DNA from: Bacteroidetes bacterium 2013_40CM_41_45
Lineage (GTDB): Bacteria; Bacteroidota; Bacteroidia; AKYH767-A; 2013-40CM-41-45
DNA length: 64,000 nt
Assembly (NCBI GenBank): GCA_002215675.1
Contig: NGFH01000002.1
Coordinates: 533,887-597,886 of the forward strand
Direction of reading: 5' to 3'
Position 1 is the first letter of the stretch. Every line of letters starts with the position of its first letter. Positions 8,986 to 18,028 of the stretch are shown piece by piece. Under the pieces are notes generated by a model that worked only from the letters and a program-made list of their open reading frames with translations, ran no database searches and was not told where the DNA came from. The position numbers and the translations under genes were made by a program.

Positions 8986-10161
8986 ATGACCAACACCTGG
9001 CTGCAAAAATATTTCAGAGGCGACCGCTTCATCTGGGTCATTGTTTTTTTTATGGCGCTGATTTCGGTCCTTGCTGTTTACAGTTCTGTAGGAACGCTGG
9101 CGTACAAATACCAGCAGGGCAATACAGGATACTATCTCATCAAGCATCTTATTATTCTTCTTTTTGGAATCGGCTTGATGTACGCGGCTCACCTGGTGCG
9201 GTACACACACTACACCGGCATAGCGCAGCTGGGAATTATTGTTGCAGTGCCGCTCTTGATTTTTACCCTGCTTGCCGGAACCAATATTCATGAAGCAAGC
9301 CGCTGGCTCACGCTGCCTATTATTAATGTCAGTTTCCAGACCTCCGACCTTGCCAAGCTTGTTCTCATCATGTATGTAGCGCGCATGCTCTCTAAAAAAC
9401 AGGAGAACATCAAGGATTTCAAAACGGCATTTCTTCCCATCATGATTCCGGTAATTATTATCTGCGGATTAATTCTGCCCGCCAACTTTTCCACGGCAGC
9501 CGTTCTTTTTGTAACCTGTTTATTCCTGATGTACATAGGAAGAATCAACATGAAACACATCATGATGATGCTTGGAATTGGCGCCGTATTATTTACCATT
9601 TTTGTTTCTATTGCATTGCTGTCGGATACGCCTGGCAGGGTTGCCACATGGAAAGCGCGCGTAGAAAATTTCCTGGACAAAGAAAATGGAGATGCCAATT
9701 ATCAAATTCAGCAGTCGAAGATTGCCATTGCTACGGGCGGGGTTGCCGGCAAAGGCCCTGGCAACAGTACGCAGCGGAATTTTCTTCCTCACCCATATTC
9801 AGATTTTATTTACTCCATTATTGTTGAAGAATACGGATTGATTGGCGGAATTACCGTGGTACTGATTTACCTGGTTTTATTTTTCAGAGTGATACGTTTT
9901 GTGAGGATGAGCCCGCGGGCATTTGCAACGCTGCTCGCCATCGGGTGCAGCTTTTCTCTTGTCTTCCAGGCGATGATAAACATGGCGGTTGCGGTAAATC
10001 TTTTTCCGGTGACGGGACAGCCATTGCCTATGCTCAGCATGGGAGGAACATCCATCTGGTTTACAAGTATTGCTATTGGAATTATTCTCAGTATAAGCAA
10101 AGAAGTAATCAAAGAAAACGATAACGAAACCCGGGAACCGACACTTGCAACGCAAAATTAA
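8986..10161 (+). CDS. ftsW: Septal peptidoglycan glycosyltransferase FtsW (SEDS family)
   Basis: A 391-aa polytopic SEDS protein with about ten hydrophobic helices. It polymerises lipid II at the septum together with FtsI. Family signs are the large periplasmic loop with the segment AIATGGVAGKGPGNS near residues 245-260 and the C-terminal TGQPLPMLSMGGTS stretch. The ATG used follows the heptad array directly. No other good start lies before the first membrane helix. The end overlaps the TTG start of murG by 17 nt. Confidence 0.94.
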   Translation: MTNTWLQKYFRGDRFIWVIVFFMALISVLAVYSSVGTLAYKYQQGNTGYYLIKHLIILLFGIGLMYAAHLVRYTHYTGIAQLGIIVAVPLLIFTLLAGTNIHEASRWLTLPIINVSFQTSDLAKLVLIMYVARMLSKKQENIKDFKTAFLPIMIPVIIICGLILPANFSTAAVLFVTCLFLMYIGRINMKHIMMMLGIGAVLFTIFVSIALLSDTPGRVATWKARVENFLDKENGDANYQIQQSKIAIATGGVAGKGPGNSTQRNFLPHPYSDFIYSIIVEEYGLIGGITVVLIYLVLFFRVIRFVRMSPRAFATLLAIGCSFSLVFQAMINMAVAVNLFPVTGQPLPMLSMGGTSIWFTSIAIGIILSISKEVIKENDNETREPTLATQN

Positions 10162-11251
10162 AGTCATCATCAGCGGTGGCGGCACGGGCGGTCATATTTT
10201 TCCAGCTCTTGCCATCGCCAACGCATTAAAAGAAATGAATACAGACAACCAAATACTTTTTGTGGGAGCGCTCGGAAGAATGGAGATGGAAAAAATTCCG
10301 GCAGCGGGATATAAAATCATCGGGCTTGATATACGTGGGCTGCAGCGAAAAATATCTGTGTCCAACTTTTCATTTCCGTTCAAAGTGATTTCAAGTGTGG
10401 CGAAGTCAAAAAGAATTATCAAAGAATTTAAACCCGATGCAGCAGTGGGTGTGGGCGGCTATGCCAGCGGTCCATTACTGTGGGCTGCGACATCATACAA
10501 AATTCCGAGTGTTATACAGGAGCAGAATTCATTTCCGGGAATAACTAACCGCCTGTTGGCAAAACGTGTGCAGAAAATCTGTGTGGCATACGATGGGATG
10601 GAGAAATTCTTCCCTGCCAAAAATATTATCATGACGGGAAACCCTGTAAGGCAGGATATTGTAAAGACAGCGGGAAAAGAAACCGAGGCGGTGGAATTTT
10701 TTGGTTTGACAAGAAGTAAAAAAACATTGCTGGTAATTGGCGGAAGCCTGGGTGCAAGAACAATTAATGAAAGTATTACAGCAGGGATTGAAAAAATAAA
10801 TGCGTCCGGTATTCAATTGATATGGCAAACAGGCAAAAATTATTTTGAGAAAACGAAATCATTTACATCGGAAAATGTCAAGATTTATGATTTCATCAGC
10901 CGTATGGATTTGGCTTATGCTGCGGCAGATGTGGTGATATCAAGGGCAGGAGCGTTGTCAGTTTCAGAATTATGCCTGGTGGGGAAGCCGGTGATTTTTG
11001 TTCCATCGCCCAATGTAACGGCAGACCATCAAACCAAAAACGCAACAACGCTGACAGAAAAAAATGCCGCTATTCTTGTTCGTGATGTTGAAGCTCAGGA
11101 AAAGCTGATAAATGAAGCGTTGTTATTGATGCAAGATGAAGTGAAATGTAAAACGCTTAGTCAGAATATTTCTGCATTGGCAAAAAGAGAATCGGCACAA
11201 AGAATCGCTCAGATTATTTACGACCTCGTTGAAAAAAATAGTTATAAGTAA
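10145..11251 (+). CDS. murG: UDP-GlcNAc:lipid I GlcNAc transferase MurG
   Basis: A 368-aa GT28 glycosyltransferase that converts lipid I to lipid II on the cytoplasmic membrane face. The N-terminal glycine loop SGGGTGGHIFPA (10-21) and the second GG motif VIGGSLGAR mark the two Rossmann domains. SRAGALSVSEL and the later PVIFVP segment form the UDP-GlcNAc site. The only start that retains the glycine loop is a TTG lying 17 nt inside ftsW, since the next ATG would remove the loop. Its last codons and stop are embedded in a heptad repeat element, so the C-terminal residues may be repeat-derived. Confidence 0.93.
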   Translation: MQRKIKVIISGGGTGGHIFPALAIANALKEMNTDNQILFVGALGRMEMEKIPAAGYKIIGLDIRGLQRKISVSNFSFPFKVISSVAKSKRIIKEFKPDAAVGVGGYASGPLLWAATSYKIPSVIQEQNSFPGITNRLLAKRVQKICVAYDGMEKFFPAKNIIMTGNPVRQDIVKTAGKETEAVEFFGLTRSKKTLLVIGGSLGARTINESITAGIEKINASGIQLIWQTGKNYFEKTKSFTSENVKIYDFISRMDLAYAAADVVISRAGALSVSELCLVGKPVIFVPSPNVTADHQTKNATTLTEKNAAILVRDVEAQEKLINEALLLMQDEVKCKTLSQNISALAKRESAQRIAQIIYDLVEKNSYK

Positions 11252-11334
11252 TAAGTTATATGTTATACGGATTAGCGATAAACAATTTCTGCACAACAAG
11301 CCTGTCGTATAACTAATAACATATAACGTATAAC
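11241..11334. repeat. Inverted heptad element A (29-nt arms) at murG-murC junction
   Basis: The left arm (11241-11269) is four units of the GTTATNN type plus G. The right arm (11306-11334) is C plus four units ending TAAC. The two arms are reverse complements at about 24 of 29 positions and enclose a 36-nt core. The element overlaps the murG stop codon and ends 11 nt before murC. The architecture is the same as in the elements at 38958 and 59133. It could fold as a long hairpin in the transcript. Confidence 0.8.
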
Positions 11335-11345
11335 TTGTTTAGTAA

Positions 11346-12755
11346 ATGTCACAAACCGAATTCAAAGAGACCGACCTTAATAAGATTCGCAAAATGTACT
11401 TCATAGGGATAGGAGGAATAGGGATGAGCGCGCTGGCAAGATATTTCAACAGCAAAGGCGTAGAGATTTACGGCTACGATAAGACTTCGACTACACTTAC
11501 GGATGAACTTGTGCAGGAAGGAATGAAAATACATTTTACGGAGGGTGGAAAAAATATTCCGGAAGAAATTAAAAAATCCAAAGAAGAAACGCTTGTTGTT
11601 TATACCCCGGCAGTTCCTTCCTCGCATGCGGAGCTGAAATATTTTTCTGAAAATAAATTCAGCATGATAAAGCGTGCCAGGCTGCTTGGCATACTTACAC
11701 AAAATAATTTTACGATTGCCGTTGCCGGAACTCACGGTAAGACAACAACATCTTGCCTGCTTGCTCATATGCTGACGGAAACCGGAAAAAACTGTTCGGC
11801 ATTTTTGGGTGGCATTGCGAAAAATTTTCATTCCAATCTTGTTCTTCCAAAAAATAATTCGGGAAGCCAGGTTATGGTTGTCGAGGCGGATGAATACGAC
11901 CGTTCATTCCTGAACCTGTATCCCGATGCAGCCATTGTCACTTCCATTGACCCCGACCATCTTGATATTTATGGCAGCCATGAAAAAATGAGTGCTTCCT
12001 ACAGGGAGTTTGTTGCTCAGATAAAGACTAACGGTGTTTTAATCAGCAGAAAAAATCTCGGGTTAAAGACGGATAAAAAGCATATTGAATATTCAATGGC
12101 AGGCAATGCTGATTACAGAGCTGAAAATATCCGGGTTATTGACCATGAAAATATTTTTGATATACAATGGCAAGGCGGCATTATTAAAGATGTTTCATCC
12201 CGGATGGCCGGAAAACATAATGTAGAGAATACAATAGCAGCTTTTGCCTGCGTTCATTTTTTAGGAATAGAGCCGGAATCTATAAGAAATGCAATAAAGA
12301 AATTTACAGGAGTAGAGCGGAGGTTTGATTTGCGCTTTAAAAGCGACCAGGTAGTTTATATTGATGACTACGCGCATCACCCCGAAGAACTCAGGGCTTG
12401 CATTCAATCGGTAAAAGAATTGTATGCAGGAAAAAAGATTACCGGAATTTTTCAGCCGCATTTGTTTTCGCGCACCCGTGATTTTGTTGATGGTTTCGGT
12501 GAAGTGCTGTCACTGCTCGATACTTTAATTCTCCTGGACATTTATCCTGCGCGCGAAGAACCTATTCCGGGAGTCACTTCAGAAATAATTTTCAAAAAAG
12601 TGAAGAATGCGGATAAAATTATGGCGAAGAAAGAAGAAATCGTTCCGCTTCTCGAAAAAAATCAACCTGAACTAATTCTCACTCTTGGTGCCGGTGATAT
12701 AGACCGGCTTGTTGAACCGATTACAAAATTCCTGCAGCAAAAATATGGCAACTAA
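11346..12755 (+). CDS. murC: UDP-MurNAc:L-alanine ligase MurC
   Basis: A 469-aa Mur ligase catalysing the first amino acid addition to UDP-MurNAc. It has the N-terminal dinucleotide-like loop GIGGIGMSALA (residues 21-31), P-loop GTHGKTTT with Lys132, VEADEYDRS, DPDHLDIYG and the C-terminal DDYAHHPEE motif, all typical of MurC. Length is normal. It is separated from murG by the inverted repeat element. It overlaps ftsQ by 11 nt. No ddl gene lies between them, unlike in Proteobacteria. Confidence 0.95.
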   Translation: MSQTEFKETDLNKIRKMYFIGIGGIGMSALARYFNSKGVEIYGYDKTSTTLTDELVQEGMKIHFTEGGKNIPEEIKKSKEETLVVYTPAVPSSHAELKYFSENKFSMIKRARLLGILTQNNFTIAVAGTHGKTTTSCLLAHMLTETGKNCSAFLGGIAKNFHSNLVLPKNNSGSQVMVVEADEYDRSFLNLYPDAAIVTSIDPDHLDIYGSHEKMSASYREFVAQIKTNGVLISRKNLGLKTDKKHIEYSMAGNADYRAENIRVIDHENIFDIQWQGGIIKDVSSRMAGKHNVENTIAAFACVHFLGIEPESIRNAIKKFTGVERRFDLRFKSDQVVYIDDYAHHPEELRACIQSVKELYAGKKITGIFQPHLFSRTRDFVDGFGEVLSLLDTLILLDIYPAREEPIPGVTSEIIFKKVKNADKIMAKKEEIVPLLEKNQPELILTLGAGDIDRLVEPITKFLQQKYGN

Positions 12756-13554
12756 AATCGATACAAAAAAAGTTCTCCGCTTATCGTTGATTATTCTGCT
12801 TGTAGCCGCGTTCGTTTTGTCGGCAGGATTAGTGAGAAGCCGGCAGAAGGACGTTCATTGCAAGTCGGTGAATATTACCATCGATGAGTCGGAAGGAAAT
12901 TTTTTCGTGGAGCAAAATGACATCATGAATATGATACACGATAAGTGGGGCGCTCTTGTTGGAAAACGTATGGATGCTATTAACATGAACGTGTTGGAAA
13001 CTATGATTCAAAATAATCCCTTCATTTTAAGAGCCGAGGTATTTTCAACCATTGACGGGGAAGTCAATATTGACGTGAAGCAGCGGGAGCCGGTATTAAG
13101 AATTATTAACTCGGAAAATCAAAGTTTTTACATAGACAAAAAGGGAATGTTCATGCCGGTGTCAGACAAGTTCGCTTCGTATGTTCCGGTGGCATCCGGC
13201 AATATTCCTGACCGCTACGTGGATGGAAGCGTTGTAAAAAACCGGAACGAAATACAAAGTAATACGTATAACAAAACTTTATTAGAGCAACTTTTTGAGG
13301 TAGCTATGTTTACGGGGAACGATGGGTTATGGAGCGCGCAGTTTGTTCAGTATTATGTAAACGAGGCAGGGGATATAGAATTGATTCCGCGTGTAGGCAA
13401 TCAGCGGATTATACTTGGCGATACTCAAAACATGAAAGAAAAATTCGATAAGCTGCTTCTCTTTTATCAGAAGGGAATGAAGGCATCGGACTGGAATAAA
13501 TACAACACGATAAACTTAAAGTTTGCAGACCAGGTGGTTTGCACAAAAAACTAA
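12745..13554 (+). CDS. ftsQ: Cell division protein FtsQ/DivIB
   Basis: A 269-aa bitopic protein with a short basic cytoplasmic tail, one membrane helix (about 9-29) and a periplasmic part with a POTRA-like segment (VFSTIDGEVNIDVKQREPVLRI) followed by the beta domain. I chose the ATG at 12745 (MATKIDTKK), 11 nt inside murC. The longer frame adds 12 residues and starts at a non-ATG codon. FtsQ bridges early and late divisome proteins through FtsL/FtsB. The place before ftsA is standard. Confidence 0.9.
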   Translation: MATKIDTKKVLRLSLIILLVAAFVLSAGLVRSRQKDVHCKSVNITIDESEGNFFVEQNDIMNMIHDKWGALVGKRMDAINMNVLETMIQNNPFILRAEVFSTIDGEVNIDVKQREPVLRIINSENQSFYIDKKGMFMPVSDKFASYVPVASGNIPDRYVDGSVVKNRNEIQSNTYNKTLLEQLFEVAMFTGNDGLWSAQFVQYYVNEAGDIELIPRVGNQRIILGDTQNMKEKFDKLLLFYQKGMKASDWNKYNTINLKFADQVVCTKN

Positions 13555-13563
13555 ATAACCCGC

Positions 13564-14847
13564 ATGGAAAAAAGCAATTATATAGTAGGCCTTGATATCG
13601 GAACAACAAAAATCTGCGCCATCGTGGGGCGCAGAAATGAATACGGTAAAATTGAAATTACCGGCATGGGAAAATCCGAATCGCTTGGTGTGATGCGCGG
13701 CATGGTGACCAATATTCTTCAAACCATTAATTCAATTAAAGCTGCCGTATCTGAAACCGAAAGCAAGGCAAGTGTGGGCATCCATAACGTTTATGTGGGC
13801 ATTGCAGGGCAGCACATCAAAAGCCTTCAGCACCGCGGAATGAAAATGCGCGATGTACATGATAAGGAAATAAGCCAGGACGATATCGATTCCATCGTGG
13901 AAGAAATGTATCGCCTTGCCATGCCTCCCGGAGAAGAAATCATACACGTTATTCCCCAGGAATATATTGTAGATGCCGAACCGGGAATCAAAGACCCGGT
14001 GGGTATGCTGGGAGTGCGGCTGGAGGCCAACTGCCACGTGATTACCGGGCAGATAACGGCAGTAAAGAATATTAATAAATGCGTAGAGAAATCGGGGCTT
14101 AATGCCGTTGACCTTTTCCTTGAACCTCTTGCTTCTGCTGATGCAGTGCTTACCGACGAAGAGAAAGAAGCGGGAGTGGTTTTGGTAGATATAGGTGGCG
14201 GCACAACGGACGTTGCCATTTTCCAGGATGGCATTATCCGTCATACTGCCGTTATTCCCTTTGGAGGAAACGTAATTACAGATGATATAAAATCGGGCTG
14301 CAGTATTATCCGTCCGCAGGCAGAGCAGCTTAAAGTGAATTTCGGTTCAGCGCTGGCAAGCGTTACCCCCGATAATGAAGTGGTAACTATTCCCGGGCTA
14401 AAGGGAAGAGAGTCCAAAGAAATATCGATAAAAAATCTGGCGCATATCATACAGGCGCGCATGGAGGAAATTATCAATATGGTGCATCACCAGATTATTA
14501 TTTCGGGCATGGAAAAGAAAATTATTGCAGGTATTGTAATTACCGGTGGCGGTGCGCAGCTGAGCAACGTTCAACAATTGTTCGAGTTGGTTACCGGGCT
14601 GGATACACGCATCGGATATCCGGACGAACATCTTGCCAAAGGCCCTGAAGATGTGAGAGGCCCTATGTATGCAACCGGTGTAGGACTGGTGATGAAGGGA
14701 TTCCAGGAATACGATAAAATGAAATCCGGTAAGCCTCTTGAGGTAACGGAGAAGCCGTTGGTTAAGCAGGGCGAGAAAAAAAGAGGCGGATTCTTTGATG
14801 CCATCCGCGACTTTATCCGCAGCGACCATGATGACAGAGAACTCTGA
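13564..14847 (+). CDS. ftsA: Cell division protein FtsA
   Basis: A 427-aa actin-like ATPase that tethers FtsZ to the membrane. Phosphate 1 is GLDIGTTKICAIVG (9-22), phosphate 2 is VDIGGGTTDVAIF, and the adenosine motif region is VITGGGAQLS. The SHS2-type 1C domain follows phosphate 1. The C-terminus is a linker and then FFDAIRDFIRS, a plausible amphipathic membrane-targeting helix, followed by an acidic tail. It starts 9 nt after ftsQ. A TGACTAA heptad array separates it from ftsZ. Confidence 0.95.
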   Translation: MEKSNYIVGLDIGTTKICAIVGRRNEYGKIEITGMGKSESLGVMRGMVTNILQTINSIKAAVSETESKASVGIHNVYVGIAGQHIKSLQHRGMKMRDVHDKEISQDDIDSIVEEMYRLAMPPGEEIIHVIPQEYIVDAEPGIKDPVGMLGVRLEANCHVITGQITAVKNINKCVEKSGLNAVDLFLEPLASADAVLTDEEKEAGVVLVDIGGGTTDVAIFQDGIIRHTAVIPFGGNVITDDIKSGCSIIRPQAEQLKVNFGSALASVTPDNEVVTIPGLKGRESKEISIKNLAHIIQARMEEIINMVHHQIIISGMEKKIIAGIVITGGGAQLSNVQQLFELVTGLDTRIGYPDEHLAKGPEDVRGPMYATGVGLVMKGFQEYDKMKSGKPLEVTEKPLVKQGEKKRGGFFDAIRDFIRSDHDDREL

Positions 14848-14860
14848 GCAAAAAAGCCAA

Positions 14861-14888
14861 TGACTAATGACTAATGACTAATGACCAA
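14861..14888. repeat. Tandem heptad array (TGACYAA) between ftsA and ftsZ
   Basis: Three TGACTAA units and one TGACCAA run with an exact 7-nt period, starting 13 nt after the ftsA stop. A decayed fifth unit (TGGCTGA) follows. It is the same heptamer family as at 8933-8982 and 53211-53231. No inverted arm is visible before ftsZ. Confidence 0.8.
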
Positions 14889-14967
14889 TGGCTGACAGCA
14901 GGTCACAAATGAAAATAATTTGAGCAACAAGAAAAATTTAAATACACATATCAAAACAACAGACACT

Positions 14968-16497
14968 ATGCTACAATTTGAACTTCCTAAAGACAGAACT
15001 TCCATTATTAAAGTAGTAGGCGTTGGGGGAGGCGGCAGTAATGCAGTCAACCATATGTTCAGGCAAGGAATAAAAGGCGTTGAGTTTATCGTATGCAACA
15101 CCGATGCGCAGGCGCTTGATATCAGTCCGGTTCCTCACAAAATACAGCTTGGAACAAGCTTAACCGATGGAAGAGGTGCGGGCTCTATAGCAGAAACCGG
15201 GCGTAACGCAGCCATAGAAAGCATTGAAGATGTGCGCAAGGTTCTTTCTCATAACACCAAAATGGTTTTCATTACAGCAGGCATGGGAGGTGGCACAGGT
15301 ACAGGTGCAGCGCCCGTAATTGCCCAGGCGGCGCGCGAGATGGGAATACTCACTGTTGGAATCGTAACCATTCCCTTCAACTTTGAGGGCCCGAAAAGAA
15401 TAAAGCAGGCAGAAGAGGGAATCGAAAACCTGAAGCGAAATGTTGACACGCTGCTGGTGATTTGTAATGAAAAACTGCGCGAGATGTATGGCAACCAGAC
15501 CATTTCGCAGGCATTTACACAGGCAGATGATGTGCTCACAATGGCTGCCAAAGGAATCGCTGAAATCATCACGGTAACGGGTTACATTAATGTCGATTTT
15601 GAAGATGTGAGAACAGTAATGACCAACAGCGGTGTCGCTATTATGGGTTCAGCAATAGCATCGGGCGAAGACAGAGCTATCAGGGCAGTAGAGATGGCAT
15701 TGAATTCACCGCTGCTCAACGATAACCATATCCGCGGAGCTAAATATATCCTGATGAACATTGCATCATCAGCACATGAAGTAACGATGGATGAAATCAG
15801 TGAAATCACAGACTACATCCAGAAAGAATCGGGCATGACGGCAGATATTATCTGGGGTAATTGCACGGATGAAAACCTTGGAGATAATTTAAGCATAACG
15901 CTTATCGCCACTGGTTTTAAAACTAAGCATGAATTAGAAGAAGAACAACAACGCACCAAAGTGTATTTGCCTTTCGATAAAAACACACAGCAGGCAAAAG
16001 AAGCTCCAAAGAAAGAAGCACCGGTAGCTGAAAAACCCAAACCGCAAATTGCCAGGGAAGAAGAGCAGCCAACGGCTCCATTGAGCAGCGAAGGAAGTGA
16101 GACATTGAGCTTTGTATTTGACATGAAGAGCGAAAGTGAACCACCACCTCCGCCGCCTGCGCCCAGGCAGGAAGAAAGGCCTCCATTGCCACCCATGATA
16201 AAACGCAGCGTTTACCCTGATATAAAAGCCGCTCAGCCCAACCCTGAAGCCGATGAGGAACAACAGCGTAAAGCACGAGAGAGGGTAGAAAAGCTCAAAG
16301 AAGTGAGCATAAAGTTTCCGGGTACTAATATGTATGAAATGGAAAGCACACCGGCTTTTATCCGCAAGAACGTTCAGCTTAACCCTGTTCCGCACTCAAG
16401 CGAACATAATGTATCGCGCTATACGCTGGGAACCGATGAGCAGAATAAACCCGAAATTAAGCCAACTAATTCATTCCTCCATGATAATGTAGATTAA
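14968..16497 (+). CDS. ftsZ: Cell division GTPase FtsZ
   Basis: A 509-aa tubulin homologue forming the Z-ring. The nucleotide loop VGVGGGGSNAVNHM lies near the N-terminus, the tubulin signature GGGTGTG is at 107-113, and the T7-loop region follows. Residues after about 325 form a long proline/glutamate-rich linker (includes PPPPPP). The C-terminal peptide ends NSFLHDNVD, which should bind FtsA. I chose the ATG at 14968 (MLQFELPKDRTS), which matches the Bacteroidota N-terminus. A TTG 48 nt upstream would add 16 unrelated residues. This is the last gene of the dcw cluster. Confidence 0.96.
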   Translation: MLQFELPKDRTSIIKVVGVGGGGSNAVNHMFRQGIKGVEFIVCNTDAQALDISPVPHKIQLGTSLTDGRGAGSIAETGRNAAIESIEDVRKVLSHNTKMVFITAGMGGGTGTGAAPVIAQAAREMGILTVGIVTIPFNFEGPKRIKQAEEGIENLKRNVDTLLVICNEKLREMYGNQTISQAFTQADDVLTMAAKGIAEIITVTGYINVDFEDVRTVMTNSGVAIMGSAIASGEDRAIRAVEMALNSPLLNDNHIRGAKYILMNIASSAHEVTMDEISEITDYIQKESGMTADIIWGNCTDENLGDNLSITLIATGFKTKHELEEEQQRTKVYLPFDKNTQQAKEAPKKEAPVAEKPKPQIAREEEQPTAPLSSEGSETLSFVFDMKSESEPPPPPPAPRQEERPPLPPMIKRSVYPDIKAAQPNPEADEEQQRKARERVEKLKEVSIKFPGTNMYEMESTPAFIRKNVQLNPVPHSSEHNVSRYTLGTDEQNKPEIKPTNSFLHDNVD

Positions 16498-16512
16498 GTG
16501 CCCCCGTCCCAA

Positions 16513-16560
16513 CTGCCTGCGGCCTTGCTCCGCTGAAGCTACGCGAAGGCGAGCAGGCAG
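16513..16560. repeat. Palindromic REP-like repeat after ftsZ
   Basis: CTGCCTGC at the left end and GCAGGCAG at the right end are exact reverse complements around a GC-rich inner stretch containing CGCTGAAGC. The block is more GC-rich than its surroundings and lies just after the ftsZ stop. Such CTGCCTGC/GCAGGCAG palindromes look like dispersed intergenic repeats. It may add to termination. Confidence 0.6.
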
Positions 16561-16570
16561 GATTTTTTAC

Positions 16571-16601
16571 AAACGTCCCGTATCTCCAGCGGGACGTTTT
16601 T
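16571..16601 (+). terminator. Rho-independent terminator of the dcw cluster
   Basis: A perfect inverted repeat AAACGTCCCG / CGGGACGTTT with a 9-nt loop is followed by a T run. It lies about 75 nt after ftsZ and before the next promoter, so it should end dcw transcription. Confidence 0.85.
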
Positions 16602-16654
16602 CGTAAAATAACTCCGAAATAACCCTTCTAAGTATTTAATATCCAAGACAAAAA

Positions 16655-16683
16655 TTGTTATCTCAAATTAAGTTGTATCTTTG
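16655..16683 (+). promoter_or_regulatory. Bacteroidota-type promoter for the DEAD-box helicase
   Basis: A -33 TTG (16655-16657) and a -7 TATCTTTG (16676-16683) are separated by 18 nt. This fits the Bacteroidota primary sigma consensus TTTG / TAnnTTTG. Transcription from here would give a leader of roughly 155 nt before the helicase ATG, which is long for this window and could hold regulatory structure. Confidence 0.7.
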
Positions 16684-16789
16684 GGCACTTCCTTTTCGAA
16701 GTTCGTATATTCATCCAACCTGTAACATCCCTCCCTTTTACATCCCGATAAAACTTACGTTTTCCGAAAATAGTCGGAATTAAACAGCA

Positions 16790-16805
16790 TCCGTCAGCTG
16801 ACGGA
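16790..16805. repeat. 16-bp perfect palindrome in helicase leader
   Basis: TCCGTCAGCTGACGGA is a perfect 16-bp palindrome about 40 nt before the helicase start codon, inside the predicted 5' leader. It may be a dispersed palindromic repeat or an operator. Either way it would form a stable hairpin in the mRNA. Confidence 0.6.
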
Positions 16806-16846
16806 CTGTATTAATTCTGAAACAATTATATAATATAAATTAAAAA

Positions 16847-17977
16847 ATGACTTTTAAAGATTTAAACCTTACTACATCACTGCTCCAGGCACTGCATAAA
16901 AAAGGGTACCTGGAACCTACGCCCATCCAGGAACAGTGCATTCCGCATGTGCTGGAAGGCCGCGACCTCTTTGGAGGCGCACAAACCGGAACAGGAAAGA
17001 CGGCAGCATTTGCTCTTCCGCTTATCCAAATTATTGCAGCAAAGAAATCTGCACAAACACATTCTTCAATTAAGGCATTAATCCTTGCTCCAACCCGCGA
17101 GCTTGCCCTGCAAATAAACGATTGCATCAAAGCATACGGGCATGGCAGCGGAATAAAGCACACCGTTATTTTCGGAGGCGTCAGCCAGTTTCACCAGGTA
17201 AAGGATTTGAGAAGAGGAATGGATATTCTTGTAGCAACTCCCGGACGTTTGCTGGACCTCGTTCAGCAGGGTTACATAAAACTGAATGCTGTAGAACATC
17301 TTGTTTTGGATGAAGCCGACCGCATGCTTGACATGGGCTTTATTCATGACATCAAAAAGATTATCGCGAAGCTGCCTGCTAAAAAGCAAACACTTTTCTT
17401 CTCGGCAACTCTTACTCCCGAGATTAAAAAACTTTCTCATACGCTGCTGCACGATCCGGTGCTGGTGAGCGTTGCGCCTGTTTCTTCATCGCCTGATCTG
17501 ATAGACCAATCGATCTATTATGTGAAGAAGGAAAATAAAAAATTGCTGCTCAGGCATCTGCTTAAAGGTACTGACATAGAGCATGTGCTGGTTTTTACCC
17601 GCACCAAGCATGGTGCCGATAAGGTGGCCAAAGACCTTAACAGCAACGGGATAAATGCCGATGCTATTCACGGCAATAAATCACAGGGCGCGCGCGAAAA
17701 AGCTATGAGGGGATTCAAAAACAAAACCATCCGTGTGCTGGTGGCTACCGATATAGCATCGCGCGGTATTGATGTGCGCGAATTGAGCCACGTGATTAAT
17801 TACGAGATACCGGAGCAGGCCGAAACCTATGTTCACCGCATTGGCAGGACAGGCAGAGCGGGCTCGCAGGGAAAGGCGTTTTCGTTTTGCGCATCGGAAG
17901 AGCGTTCGTATATGAAAAGCATAAGTAAATTAATCAATAAAAAAATAAATGTAGTTGAGAAACATCCCTTTGCTTAA
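16847..17977 (+). CDS. DEAD-box RNA helicase (RhlE-like)
   Basis: A 376-aa ATP-dependent RNA helicase. Motifs in order: the Q motif (TPIQEQCIP), Walker A AQTGTGKT (Lys51), PTREL, DEAD at 155-158, SAT, and the C-terminal HRIGRTGRAG. It is a core enzyme without the basic C-terminal tail seen in many relatives, closest in style to RhlE. Such enzymes remodel rRNA and mRNA, often in the cold. The csp gene directly downstream and the long 5' leader suggest cold-responsive expression, which is inference. Confidence 0.93.
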   Translation: MTFKDLNLTTSLLQALHKKGYLEPTPIQEQCIPHVLEGRDLFGGAQTGTGKTAAFALPLIQIIAAKKSAQTHSSIKALILAPTRELALQINDCIKAYGHGSGIKHTVIFGGVSQFHQVKDLRRGMDILVATPGRLLDLVQQGYIKLNAVEHLVLDEADRMLDMGFIHDIKKIIAKLPAKKQTLFFSATLTPEIKKLSHTLLHDPVLVSVAPVSSSPDLIDQSIYYVKKENKKLLLRHLLKGTDIEHVLVFTRTKHGADKVAKDLNSNGINADAIHGNKSQGAREKAMRGFKNKTIRVLVATDIASRGIDVRELSHVINYEIPEQAETYVHRIGRTGRAGSQGKAFSFCASEERSYMKSISKLINKKINVVEKHPFA

Positions 17978-18028
17978 CTGCATTTAACAAGCAACAAAAA
18001 AGGGAATCACCAATAATTAACCATCACC

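Noticed and set aside
14920-14967. TTG-initiated extension of ftsZ
   Set aside because: It adds 16 residues absent from the family. The ATG at 14968 matches the Bacteroidota N-terminus MLQFELPK.
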